Shown here piece after piece: positions 1 through 10,492 of a stretch of 64,000 nt of DNA. The notes below the pieces were generated by a model. The model was not told where the DNA came from and did not search any database. It was given only the letters and a program-made list of their open reading frames with translations. Position 1 is the stretch's first letter. Every line of letters begins with the position of its first letter. Location: positions 806,001 through 870,000 of the forward strand of contig JAPXFQ010002465.1 in the NCBI GenBank assembly GCA_028564705.1. The letters run 5' to 3'. Source of the DNA: Apricaphanius iberus (lineage: Eukaryota; Chordata; Actinopteri; Cyprinodontiformes; Aphaniidae). Made by a program: the position numbers and the translations under genes.

Positions 1-47
1 TCAGAGCAGAGATCCCAATTTAGTTTATCACTGCTTCAAACACAGAG
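1..47 (+). CDS. tbx4: tbx4 penultimate coding exon, partial
   Basis: This is the 3' part of an internal exon that enters from the left edge. Reading from base 2 gives 15 residues including LVYHCFKHR, a block I recognise from the region after the T-box in vertebrate TBX4. The exon ends at 47 and is followed by a consensus donor, GTAAGT, at 48. The last base of the exon starts a codon completed by the first two bases of the next exon (G+AT, Asp), so the intron is phase 1. The intron is only 77 bp, typical of a compact fish gene. The DNA-binding T-box lies upstream and outside the window. Confidence 0.75.
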
Positions 48-124
48 GTAAGTTTGTATTGCTATAAGGAAAAAGTACAAAATCATGCACATTATGAATG
101 ACAGCTGACTGCATTGCTTTGCAG

Positions 125-780
125 ATAACAGCCAACACTTGGAGCTTGGATGTAAACAACCATATCTGGAGCCATCATCTTTGATGTCAGAAGAGCATTT
201 CTTCCGTTCAGCTCCCTCATACGAGTCGCCCTTACTCTCTCGTCCCTACTGTGCTGAAACCATCACTGCCAGAGAAGCCTGTATGTACGGCGGGTTGGAG
301 GCCCAGCCCGGATCAGGGGCAGCAGACAAAGATGAGCGAAACAGCTCTACTTCTGTTAACTGCAACATGTGGGCCACAATGCAGCCGTATTCCCGTTACA
401 GCATGGAGGGTGTCTCGTACCAGCCCTTCACCCCTCACTTCCCTAACTCTGCGCCCGTCCACCCTGTGCCACCACAGCCAGCCTCGTCAGTGTTATCCCG
501 ACCACAAGCAGATCTGGGTGTCTACAGCTCAACTGTGGTCCAAAGGAGTCTGCCTGTCATGCCGGAGTCATCCTCCTCTTCACCATGCTCTCCAGTTCTC
601 ACCGGATCCAGGAATCCAACCAGTCATCCGCATCTATACCACAAAAAGCCAGGCTCCCCACTCCAGCCTATGAAAGAGTATTCAGCTTGTTCTACCCAAG
701 GAATGATGCCCATTCGAGATTCACCCTTTCAGTTCCAAGTGGGGCTGAGCAGTGCAGGAAGTCACTGGACCGACAGCTAA
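125..780 (+). CDS. tbx4: tbx4 last coding exon (T-box factor C-terminal region)
   Basis: This is the terminal exon of a Tbx4/Tbx5-subfamily transcription factor; Tbx4 drives hindlimb/pelvic-fin outgrowth in the nucleus. The acceptor TTGCAG ends at 124. With the split Asp codon the exon adds 218 residues and stops at TAA 778-780. Visible matches to the TBX4 tail, in order, are EEHFFRSAPSYE, REACMYGG, CNMW followed by MQPYSRYS, then YQPFTPHF, and a WTD-type C-terminus (HWTDS). The TBX5 tail shares only part of this. The region is rich in Ser, Pro and Tyr and has no folded domain, as expected for the activation region. An ATG inside the exon (184) is not a translation start. The frame is open throughout with no damage, so this is a functional gene end. 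The alternative is tbx5b; REACMY and CNMW favour tbx4. Confidence 0.85.
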
Positions 781-1013
781 TGTGCGTTTAAATACATTTG
801 TCCCAGTGTGGCATTACTAAAGGTTTCTAAAACCCCAGCAAGCCGATGAATGCTGAAATATATGGTGACGATGACTAGCAGCCACGGCCTCTGCTCCACT
901 GCACTGCATATCTGTGATCCATACAGATCGTATGTACAGGACTCAGTGCCCACTCCTCCACTTTTGCTGGTATATATCAAACGTTGCAAAACCTGGAGAT
1001 GATTTTCTGAGAC
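781..1013 (+). other. tbx4 proximal 3' UTR
   Basis: Non-coding sequence directly after the stop codon. I see no AATAAA or ATTAAA in this interval, so the message very likely runs on into the repeat that begins at 1014. No other gene signal is visible. Confidence 0.6.
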
Positions 1014-1139
1014 TTAAAGGTTGAATATGGAACATGGGCACCAAGCGACATCTAGTGTGTTGAGGTTGTAGTTGCAACAACAAAACTTAATTTTAAGCCG
1101 TGCAGATGCCAAGTTCTAACACCGTAACCAGCCAGCAAC

Positions 1140-1163
1140 ATGTCCAGCGACAAATCTTACAGG
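1140..1163 (+). other. Conserved 8-codon mini-exon with splice donor inside the TTAA element
   Basis: ATG followed by seven codons reads MSSDKSYR and runs directly into a donor-like GTAAGG at 1164. The other copy has MSSDESYR and GTAAGA at the equivalent place. This looks like the first coding exon of the lost autonomous parent. It could also be a conserved terminal sequence of other function. Confidence 0.4.
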
Positions 1164-1214
1164 GTAAGGACTATTTTGTACTAATACGTTTATTTTTATA
1201 TCAAAATTCTTCAA

Positions 1215-1220
1215 AATAAA
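1215..1220 (+). promoter_or_regulatory. First canonical poly(A) signal after the tbx4 stop
   Basis: AATAAA, with another at 1234-1239, inside the TTAA element. No AATAAA or ATTAAA lies between the stop codon and this point. A similar AATAAA occurs at the matching place in the 59-kb copy. Confidence 0.45.
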
Positions 1221-2058
1221 ATACTAAATTAAAAATAAATATAAAGAAATATGGGTCAAAGGCAACAATACATTTTTGTACCTGTTCTCTAGGCATCTTG
1301 TTTTGGAGGCTGAGAGGTTGTATCCTTCACTCTTCTCTACTTTAACATTTACGTAAACATCCGACAGATTTCATACCGTGCGTATTTGACTAAGCTGTAT
1401 AGTCAGAGACCTATGTCAATACAGAAAGCTAGCTAGAACATTCTTGGTAATAGCAACTCACCGCAGCAGTGAAAGTGAGCCTGCTATACATGACAGAGCA
1501 GAAGGATTTTACTCTGTGTGAACGTTAATGGGTCATGATCAGTGCTCTCATGTTTAGGATCAACGTCATATAATGAACACAAGTATTGCAAAGCTGTTTA
1601 GACCAACAGCTAACATTAGCTGTTAGCATCTTAGCCATTGGTACATTACCCATTCATGAGAAACTTCACCATTTCTGCGTCCATTTTGATGCAGTGAAAG
1701 TTTTTTATTTGTGTCCATCTGTGGTAGGCTTCACCTAAAGTAACTCTAAATTTAGATCTTGTAAGGTCGCTCCTCTTCTGAGAAGAATAATGAAATCTAC
1801 GGGGTTCAGACACAGCAGCTTGACTGCTCTGGACAGTTTACAAAAGTATTTGGCAACCCGCTAAGACGCCCGTTATTGGCTGAAATACATAAACACAGTG
1901 TCGTTCCTGAACAAAGAAATATTTTATGTACTTAGTTAAAATATAACTTTTAAAATAAATGGTTTACTTTCATTCCGCACAACTCTAAACGCGCCATGGA
2001 GGTGTTACTTTTTTCAATAGATAGCTTTTAAGAAAAATGCTCCATATTCAACCTTTAA

Positions 2059-3270
2059 ATGCAAACTGTGTGTGCGAGCGGCACAACACCAACACACAGT
2101 GTATTGTAACTCCAACCCAGGTAAAGTCGACAAGCCAGGGAGAAATACAAATGAAGGAAATGGAAGCAGGAAGATGAAGGAAGCGTACAAAGGGAAAATG
2201 ATCAATGACATTACTATCAGTTGTTGAGTTGCCTTTTAATTCTTCAATATCTCTTTTTCCTAGAATGCTTTGTTACATGCTGCTGTCTTCAGTTTATTGA
2301 ATTTATTCATTTTGATCTCCTGAACTTTGTCCACTATTTGATGCGCTGACAAGATTAGGAACAGACACTAGGAGACTATTAGTGACACTATGAGAGGTGA
2401 GTCACTATAATAAAGGATTCCCAGGTATTCCCAGTGTGATTATATCTTTGCAGTACTGATAGAGAGAAATAAAAAAATGCATGAACAAATAAAGGAATGT
2501 GGCTTTGTTTTAAAGTTACAATGTGCCAAAGATCAATTGTCAGTTTGAATTTTTGTAATAAATTTGAAAAAAAAGAAAACAGAAAAAAGAAAATTGACTT
2601 GAAAAAAATTTCTTCCAGAGTTCTTTCTCAACTCAGTATTTGAATTATTAATAGAGATCATCTGGTGAGCAAAATCAGAATACTTTTTTTTTTTAGCTCA
2701 ATCCACCCTGGGCTGCAGTGACCAGCCATTAAAAACTGAAACAGATATTTTCTGATCTGTAAAAACACTCATCTAAGCACTACTACATCCTGTTGACAAC
2801 ACTCTGGTGTGGAAGCCGTTTCTGACTGAAGAATGATATTTTTAGTTTGAGTGAGGTGTTTACTATAAAACCAAAGGAAGTACAGAAATGAAATAAATAA
2901 GATTTCATTGCATGGCAAGACATGCTAAAGGTTCAGTCGGAATGCATGAGAGAGCAGATAACAGGAAGGGTAAAAGGTGTTTTTTGCATACACCTGTTTT
3001 CACCTTTTCAACCTTTGTGTTTTGGAACATGCTGGATCTCTGGACATCTGATTTAAGGTACAGCTCTACATTCTCCTGGTTTAACGTCACTTTCTGGACC
3101 GCATAATTATTTTAAAAAACACCCGTGGCATGAAGGAGACAAACAATATTTTGAATGTCATTCTCAAAAGAGGATAAACTAGTTTAGATGGGGTCAAAAC
3201 TTTCGATCATTCAGTGACCACAAATTCTATATCCAAATCCAAAGTTTATCATAATAAATTATTAGCTTGC
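2059..3270. other. Gene-free stretch, AT-rich
   Basis: Unique-looking AT-rich sequence with several AATAAA hexamers (near 2468 and 2489) that could serve as distal tbx4 poly(A) signals. The short reading frames here show no motif and no coding character. Confidence 0.4.
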
Positions 3271-3274
3271 CATA

Positions 3275-3345
3275 TGACCTGGAATGTGCCTCGAGATGGC
3301 GTGTTGTGAGTTGGTGCTATATAAATAAACTGAATGAAATTGAAT
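3275..3345 (+). repeat. L2-type LINE 3' tail fragment
   Basis: It carries the fish L2 tail signature GAGATGGCG, then TTGGTGCTATATAAATAAA and a GAATGAAATTGAAT tail. The same tail recurs at 8.4, 10.0, 29.8, 36.7, 41.8 and 61.2 kb. Only the extreme 3' end is present, so a SINE sharing an L2 tail is equally possible. Confidence 0.6.
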
Positions 3346-3787
3346 AAATTTATTTTCTTGAACTTTTTTTTTGGAAGATCAGTAGTCAAACATTCAGAAT
3401 ATGGACTTAAGTTATCTGTGCTTGTAAAAAGATAAAAAGGGGAAAAAGATCAAACTGGGTTTTTTTGGCCTGTAGGATAAAAAGTTTCTCTCTCCAACTG
3501 GTTGGTTTGTTAACAGCAGTTCAACTCCAACCATTGAATTCCCAGTCTGCTTTATTTGGTGTTATTTTCATCATGAAATTAGTTTGTTGGGATGGATCAA
3601 GGTACCATGGCCACTACTAAACACCCCTTTGCCAACATACCTTGGTTGCCTAAGCAATATAATACATTTATGGTCAAGGAATTTCAAATTTTACATGTGA
3701 AAAATGTTAAAAACTAATACAAATATAATCTGTTGAAATACAGTCAGTTTTATTCAAGTCAAAATTAGCTCAGATAATCTTTTCTTT

Positions 3788-3920
3788 TGTTGCCTTGCAG
3801 TAAGAAGGTTGTAGATTTGAATCCTGGCCCAGGGTCTTTCTGCACTTAGTATGCATGTTCTCTGTGTACATTTTGCCTGTTGACAGCTGGAGAAAAAATT
3901 TAGAAAATGGATGGATGGTC
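3788..3920 (+). repeat. tRNA-like SINE fragment, internally deleted
   Basis: GTTGCCTTGCAGTAAGAAGG, a B-box-like TTTGAATCCTGG and then a GCATGTTCTCTGTG block, ending in GGATGGATGG, match the very common fish repeat that starts tRNA-like and ends in tandem GGAT. The middle is shorter than I expect for the family. Confidence 0.55.
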
Positions 3921-5639
3921 ATTTTGTCTTCTTCTAACTCTACAACTTCATTTAGTTGAAATACTGAGAATGTAGGAAGCCGAGTAAAGACTTTTATTTA
4001 AACTGTACCCTACTTTTAAGAGCATAAGGGATTATTTATATCATTTAAAAAGCATGACTGTCCTACACATAACAAATATGTACAGTACTTATAATATTAC
4101 ATATGTGAAATAGATTGCAATAAAAACTGAAGTTATAATAGTGTGCTCAAAGGACAGAAGTGACGACAGGAACAGGACGAGTTCATCGGTGTACTGGTCG
4201 CTGCTTTACCTCCCCTAGAACCTCATTTTAGATCATGAGTTATGTTGATGGCCAGGTCCTGTTTTATGTCAGCACCTTTTTCCTTATCTCCCTCTCAGAT
4301 GTTAATGCAATTCACATGAAGGTAGTCATTAACTGGCAATCTTCAAAAAAGGAGCTATGTGTTGCCTGATATAAAATCAGGAATACCTGAAGCGGGTAAG
4401 GTAGGGTTTGTAGCCCTAACTGACTTCATAAACCACTATAATTCTTTTTTGTTGTTGATGTAAATCATACTTCTATCTAGCTATGAATGTTTGAAAATAG
4501 ATTTTTTTTTCTGAGCAGTTGAAATGAAACCTGAGCAGTGTTTTATTTTATAATTTATTTGAAAGCTTCAGACAGGAATCACTTTGTATTCATATTATCA
4601 TAATAAAAGAATGAAGCACCCTGCTTTTTAAATCAGTTTGGATCAGTGTGTTATGCAGAAAAAAAGCTAAATGTTTTATTATATACAAACACAGGTAAAA
4701 GATTTACCCACAAAAAGCTAGTTTTAATAATCTAAGAAAACAAAGAGTCACATTTTATTATAGTATTCAAAGAGCCATACTCCATCCTTTACCTCCTGGA
4801 ACTGATAGCTAAGCCCACTGACACTGTAGACGTACCAAATCACACCCAAACTGGTTTATTCCCTCTGGCTGCCATGCCACTTTTCTCAGCTGATTTCTGT
4901 TGTGTGCAAAGGAAGAGGATGTGCATGTATGTGTCAACAACATTAGATCTGATCTGAGTCTCATACAAATAATAAATCATTACATTTACAATAAACACAA
5001 ACAATTCTGCATTATTTTCCTAAACAGTGTGATCTTTTTTAATAAAATAATAGTGCTGCATTGTGCAAAATTACACACAATTCCAACAGATGATGAAATA
5101 TTTCTCAATTGATGGCATTTCTCTGATGTCCTAGAACACAAGCAGAGGTTTTTGGGAGCAGAACAAAAAAGCGACCTAAACCGTGAGATGGAGTCTCAGG
5201 CAGAAGGAAAATCCCCTGTTTCAGCTCTTCTAGAGACTAAAGAGCAGAGGTGGACTGCTGCTGGGGCCAGCCACATCTGCAAACAACAAAAGGACAACGT
5301 TAGATTTTCAGTTAAACACTAAGGTATAACTTTCTTATCCATTTGAACTTAAAATCCCGCCGTAAAAATCTGCAAAGTTTCCGGTGAGGTTCTCTGCACA
5401 TCAAAAGTAAGTAGCTAACACCAAAGATCCCTGACTTTGCTTTAATAGCCCAAGTTTTTTAGTCAAAGCTTTAATGGTGCATTTAAAGAGCAGGAAAGGC
5501 ATATTGAAATTTATGTTATCAGACTTTCCACATAAAAGCCTAGTCAATCTCATTAGAAAAAAAGCCCATGTTTTAGCCCCTCATGGAGCACAGAGTAACC
5601 ATCTTCAGTAAGAGAACCTGGGTATTAAAGGGCATCTGG

Positions 5640-5960
5640 AAGTCATTGACGGTAGAACTGGCCGTTTCCCTCTCCCCTGCATCGCGCTGCCCTTCCCTAT
5701 TGTCGTCCCATAATCCCACCTAACAGCCGCCTGGGCTTGGCAGCTCCATTCTGACAAAATGATGGGCTTAAATTGGCCTTCTTGTAAAAAAGAAATGGCT
5801 TTGGTTGTTCGGCAAGTAACTCCAAAGGGACACTTTAAATATCTTAGAGGGATTTAATATCAAGTCCATTAGGGCTTTTCTGGAGCCCTGTAAATAGTCA
5901 ATTAGTGGAGGATTTTGATTTGATCCACATGCAGAAATGTTTTTCCATGCAAAGAGCAGA
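5640..5960. promoter_or_regulatory. Candidate conserved non-coding element
   Basis: A repeat-free block with balanced GC, several TAAT/ATTA homeodomain cores (for example GATTTAATATC and CAATTAGTGG) and no coding frame, 5 kb from a limb regulator gene. Enhancer function is inference from position and texture only. No alignment to other fish was possible. Confidence 0.25.
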
Positions 5961-6385
5961 GAGAGAATCTACGAGAGATCAAGCTTCGCACCAGATCGCC
6001 TTCCATGTGTCACAAACAAGGGTCACAGCGAAGAAAACTAAATGAGCATGTTCAAGTTTTCCCAAGTCATCTTTGTTATACTCCTTCATAAAAAAAGATT
6101 AATGGTGTTCTGGAGGCCAGAAGAACACAAGAGTCACAGAGGGATTACAACAGGGAGCTCTGCTCAGAGGAATTGGAGGCTGGAGAGCTGGGCCAATAGG
6201 GCACAGTGTGGGTTCAAAGCTCCCATGGAGGGACATTAAACTGTTTGCGTGTGTGATCAAACATGCAGCTGGCTGGAAGCCTTCTAAACCACAGCTAAAT
6301 CTGCAGGATAAATAAGATTTGTGTGTTTCAAACTGGCTTTGGATAAAAGCATCTGAAAAACGAAAAGTTGTTACGAGAAGTTATA

Positions 6386-6391
6386 GGATTA
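6386..6391 (-). promoter_or_regulatory. Possible Pitx-type site (TAATCC on minus strand)
   Basis: GGATTA within a block that lacks repeat hallmarks. Pitx1 binds TAATCC-type sites and is a known upstream activator of Tbx4 in hindlimb. A single hexamer is expected often by chance. Confidence 0.12.
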
Positions 6392-8302
6392 ATCACTCTG
6401 GGAGCAGAGAGGCACACGATATTTATCTGTAAACGGGAAATATACTGCGGCGTAAGAAATCTGCCCCCTGCTAGTTTAGCTTTTTTTTTATACTTAAAGG
6501 TTTCAGATCATCATGATTATTTTAATATCAAAGATTACCTGAATAAACATGACACAGCACTTTTGAAAGGAGGATTTCATTCATGAACTGAGCTATCCAA
6601 ATCAACCCGGCCCGATGTAGAAAAGCAGTCATCCCCCCAACCTGTTCAATCATAGACTATCTGTGACTAACAACAATCTTTGGAGTGATGTGTTCAGCTT
6701 CACCAGTCACACCAGACCTGCAGAATCACGAAATCAGAAGACGTGGCTGACAGGTCTCAACATGCAACACAGCACGCTCCAACACAAACAGATAAAAACC
6801 AAAGTCACTGACATCCATCAGTGTGGAAGGGGTTCCTTAAGTCATTTCTAAGGCTGTGGAACAGCAAAACTATCAACAAACTGAGAACATTTGTTTTATT
6901 GGCTTCATAATTGAGATCATAATTTTAAAAAAATATTTTGTTTTAAATTAGTTTAATGATTTGAAAAATGTGAGAGTGACAAAAATCCAAGAAAACTTAA
7001 AAAAATAATGATTTAAAGTACTGTATGCATTTTGAGGCAGATTGGTGAAATATATTCAACTATTCTGAATAAAAATAGATTTTTGATATAAGACATAAGA
7101 AATACTGTTTTTTTACAAAGACAAAGCTAATTCCTTTAGCAATTAAAAGACGATTTACAAAAATCATAAAGCTTAATACTACTACTTTGACCAATAATAA
7201 TACTAGTAATAAAAATAAGACCCCGTGGAAAGATCTTGTGGGGCCTGTAATGTGACCCTAAGTTTTAGAAGCAGCTCCCTACAGATCAAAAGCAGAGCTC
7301 TATCTGGTAATATATGAGAAACTATCTATAAAGCACTACAACTATAAACCTACTCCTCCCTATTCATGATCTCATACAGTATATCTATTGAGAATGCTAG
7401 TATTAAACATGAGCATTTTATAACCCTGCTGATAGTCCCAGGTTCTAAAGGTATATTAATGTGTTATATCAACAACTCCACAGGTCTGGCAGGACACCAG
7501 GTAACTGAAATCCCCTGCCAGGCCAATTTCCTTTAATCCGTATGACATAGTTAAGGCATAGCTGTGTACCGCCGCTCTGGTCTGCTTAGGTTCTCTCCTT
7601 CCTTCTGCTGTTTTTCAGGTTAGAAAGGTAAGGTAAGGTAGCGGAGTGGGACTGAGACAGCGCCCTGTAAAATCACAACACAAATTCTGTTTAAGCACTA
7701 AATGACCAAACTCCATCGCATTTATGTTCAATTCAATAGCATATGTTTATTTATGAGGTGTCAGTCCACAAAAACTGAACTGTTCTGCTGGTACAATATG
7801 GATCCGTGAGACAGATTGGAGCTTAGTCATTCCAGGCTTCATTTATAATAATAATACTTTTCAGTTCTTTTTTGGATTTATCAGAGTGAATGAAACGAAG
7901 CACAAAGTGTCATTACTTCTGTAGCAGCTTAATACTTTATCATGAATCTTGCAGAGATCCTGATAATGATGGGTTTGAATAACTCAGAGGGAAAGAACTA
8001 ACGCACTCGGTAGTTTTTCTTCAGTATTGGCAAGAACTCTGATCCAAGTGTAAGTACTGTATCAGTTTTGGAAAAAAAAAAGAGGTAACGTTGCATCCCT
8101 ACCTTTAACCTCCTGAAGCAACATTTTCCTCTGATTGTAGCCAACTGATGAGCTTCAGGCAATAGACATGACACGACCAAAAATCTCTCCAACCCCCACA
8201 AAACCAAATTCATCCGGGATTAGAGGGTCCCATACAACTACATACTACCTCGCAGGAAACTTCTGAGAACTGAACTCCACTGAAAGGACTTGGACCTTTA
8301 CT

Positions 8303-8455
8303 GCATTAACTCGACGCAATCTGCTGGGATCCCTTAAACAGAAATATTTTAAACTGATTGGAATTTATCTATGATTAAACGGAAATTACTTTTCTTGTAA
8401 AGGGCCTTCAGATGACATCTGTTGTGAATTGGTGCTATATAAAAAAATAAATAGG
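8303..8455 (+). repeat. L2 LINE 3' end
   Basis: About 150 bp of the fish L2 3' UTR end: ACTCGACGCAATCTGCTGGG, then TTTTCTTGTAAAGGGCCTTC and TTGGTGCTATATAAA, finishing in an AT-rich tail. It aligns with the reverse complement of the left ends of the L2 copies at 29.8 and 41.8 kb. It has no coding content. Confidence 0.75.
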
Positions 8456-10026
8456 ATTTTTTTTATTTCTTTTTATTTACAAGTAAGAAAGTGTTGTCCT
8501 GCCCCCCCAAACAGTCGAAAAAGCCCATCAATATCTAATAAGCACAAATAAGAGCTAATCAGCATGGCTTCCAGCTCCCCCCGGTGGTCTGTTGGGAGGA
8601 GGTATTAGACGGTGCACACATCCACCACAGAAACAGGTCAAGATGTGTTGCTGTGTGAGGCAGTGGTCAGCTGGGAAGAGGGGGGTTTCTTCCTGGAGTG
8701 CTTATGCCCTCTACTGGCTAAAATATATAACGTCAAACAGAAGTGGGGTTCTGCCATTTGTGTTGAGGCCAATATGTGACAGCATTTTGAGCATGGAGCA
8801 AATCATGTAACCCTGCGTTTCTAGCAGCTTGATGTTATATAATCTGCTTGGGAATTATGTCTAAAACTACCTATTCTATTTTGTAGGCAGAGAAAATATT
8901 TTAAAATGTGTTCTAAAATAAAACAATCCTTGATAAAATATATTTTTAATAACAATTCTGAAAGATTTGTGGGGGTTTGTCACCTAATAAACATTAGGTG
9001 TTTAAGTCCTAATAATTCTATCAAAGTAGTTTCTAGATTTCTGACCATTTTTTAGGTCCAAATAAATACGATGAGATTTTATTCATCAGTAAATTCTAGG
9101 AACTCCAATGACAGTAAAACATTTGACTTTATGCTTGTTCACTAATCACTCTGTGAGGTAGAAATGCCTAAAAGGACACTCACTCCAGGCTACGTAAAGG
9201 CCGGATTCAAAGGGCAGTGGCTTACATCCAACCAAGATGCCTATCCTCTATTAAGCCTGTAATGACAATACCTTGAGCCGGCTCCTTAGAGCTTCATGTT
9301 TAGCAGCCGGCCTGGTCCGGATCAAGTATTTACTTTGATAAGTACGGTTTACCGGGGATCACATGCTGCTGACAGGCACGTTAGCCAAAGGAGGAACAAT
9401 CCTTCTGAGGGTGATTAAGTGTCTAAAGAAAGGCTGGGTGAGAGGTATAAGACCACTAAGTTTGTCCTTTATGCACGCTCTATGCAGGTGGAGCTCAGGA
9501 TGGCATAAAAAACACAATAATAAATGCCTGTGCACCTTCCGTCCATTCATCCATTGCATAAGTTTCAGAAATGTCATTTTATTTTATTTTTATACCCTTT
9601 TCTTTTAATGCCATTTGTTACGTTCAGTTGCCACCAGATCAGTTTATGAATTGAGATTTAAAAAGTTGGAATGGCCAGAACAATTTTTGCAACCACCTGA
9701 TGAACAATTGAAGATTGTTGGTCATCAGAATGAAAGCAGAGAAGAAAGTTGGTCTTCATTATTTGTATGATTCAATATAGAAGCTGTGATAAAATACCAA
9801 AACTAGGATGCTGCAGAGCTCCTTCAGTGAGAGACTCCTGCATCCAACATGTATGAAATAGAATTTCCGCAGGGCCTTCCTTTGTAGGTCCTCAGCTGTT
9901 AGACATCACAACCAGCTAGACATTTACGTTCCTGCTGTATATTGCACTAATTTACCAATCAACATTTCTGCTACTGTTATTTGCACATTAGTTTTTCTCA
10001 GTTTATATATGCTAACTATTGGAAAC
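8456..10026. other. Gene-free stretch
   Basis: No supported gene. The sub-block 9190-9350 has higher GC and no repeat hallmark and could be conserved, but I cannot show it. Confidence 0.35.
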
Positions 10027-10185
10027 TATTCAATTTTATTTATATAGCACCAATTCACAACAGATGTCATCTCAAGGCACTTTAGAAGAAAAGTCATTTA
10101 AAAACAATTATACAAACATTCCGATCAGTTAAAAAAGCTTTCAATGTAAAGAATCCCAGCAGATTGTGTTGAGTCATTGGGCTCT
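10027..10185 (-). repeat. L2 LINE 3' end
   Basis: The same L2 tail as above in opposite orientation: TTCAATTTTATTTATATAGC, then ATTCACAACAGATGTCATCT and, 100 bp on, AATCCCAGCAGATTG. Confidence 0.75.
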
Positions 10186-10439
10186 ACTTTTTTAATGCAC
10201 AAGTATGAATGTTCATTCTGTACATAATTCTAATTGTTTTTAATTAATAAGACATTTTGAAAGTATCCTGCTCTGTTGCACATTCCAGCCTGGGTATGCC
10301 ACTTTATTTTTAACGGCCGCACAGAAATGATTTTCGCAACTCGGTCCATAATGTACATATTATTCTGAACTCTTAAATTCTGTTTTTTATACCTTTCCAC
10401 TTCTGAGTCTTAATTAAGGTTTGTATCTCCTGCCACTTG

Positions 10440-10492
10440 CTGTCGTTACAACCATATTTCCCCTTATGGGGTAATAAAGAATTGTTGGTTTC
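10440..10492 (+). repeat. LINE 3' tail (TTTCCCC...GGGTAATAAAG type)
   Basis: ATATTTCCCCTTATGGGGTA with AATAAAG resembles the tail of the Rex1/Babar-type LINE at 46.8 kb (reverse complement TTTCCCTCTGGGATCAATAA). Only the end is present. Confidence 0.4.

Larger units (their letters stand above)
1014..2058 (+). mobile_element. TTAA-flanked non-autonomous element, copy 1 (piggyBac-like)
   Basis: Both ends read TTAA followed by the inverted repeat AGGTTGAATATGGA. The left end is at 1014 and its reverse complement ends at 2058. The only shared flank is TTAA, which is the piggyBac target duplication. A second, shorter copy with the same ends lies at 59124-59980, and much of the interior aligns, for example the stretch from the end through GTGTTGAGGTTGTAGTTGCA. 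There is no transposase frame, so this is a deletion derivative. It starts 234 bp after the tbx4 stop. The piggyBac assignment comes from the TTAA alone and the family name is unknown. Confidence 0.7.
3921..8302. other. Gene-free region downstream of tbx4
   Basis: No convincing exon and no transposon protein homology. Reading frames of 60-72 codons here have no motif and are chance. Two blocks of more balanced base composition (5640-5960 and 6240-6440) stand out from AT-rich surroundings and are listed separately as possible regulatory sequence. Confidence 0.4.

Noticed and set aside
251..673. 140-codon frame in the +1 frame of the tbx4 exon
   Set aside because: Overlaps the tbx4 last exon in another frame; the tbx4 frame has clear homology.
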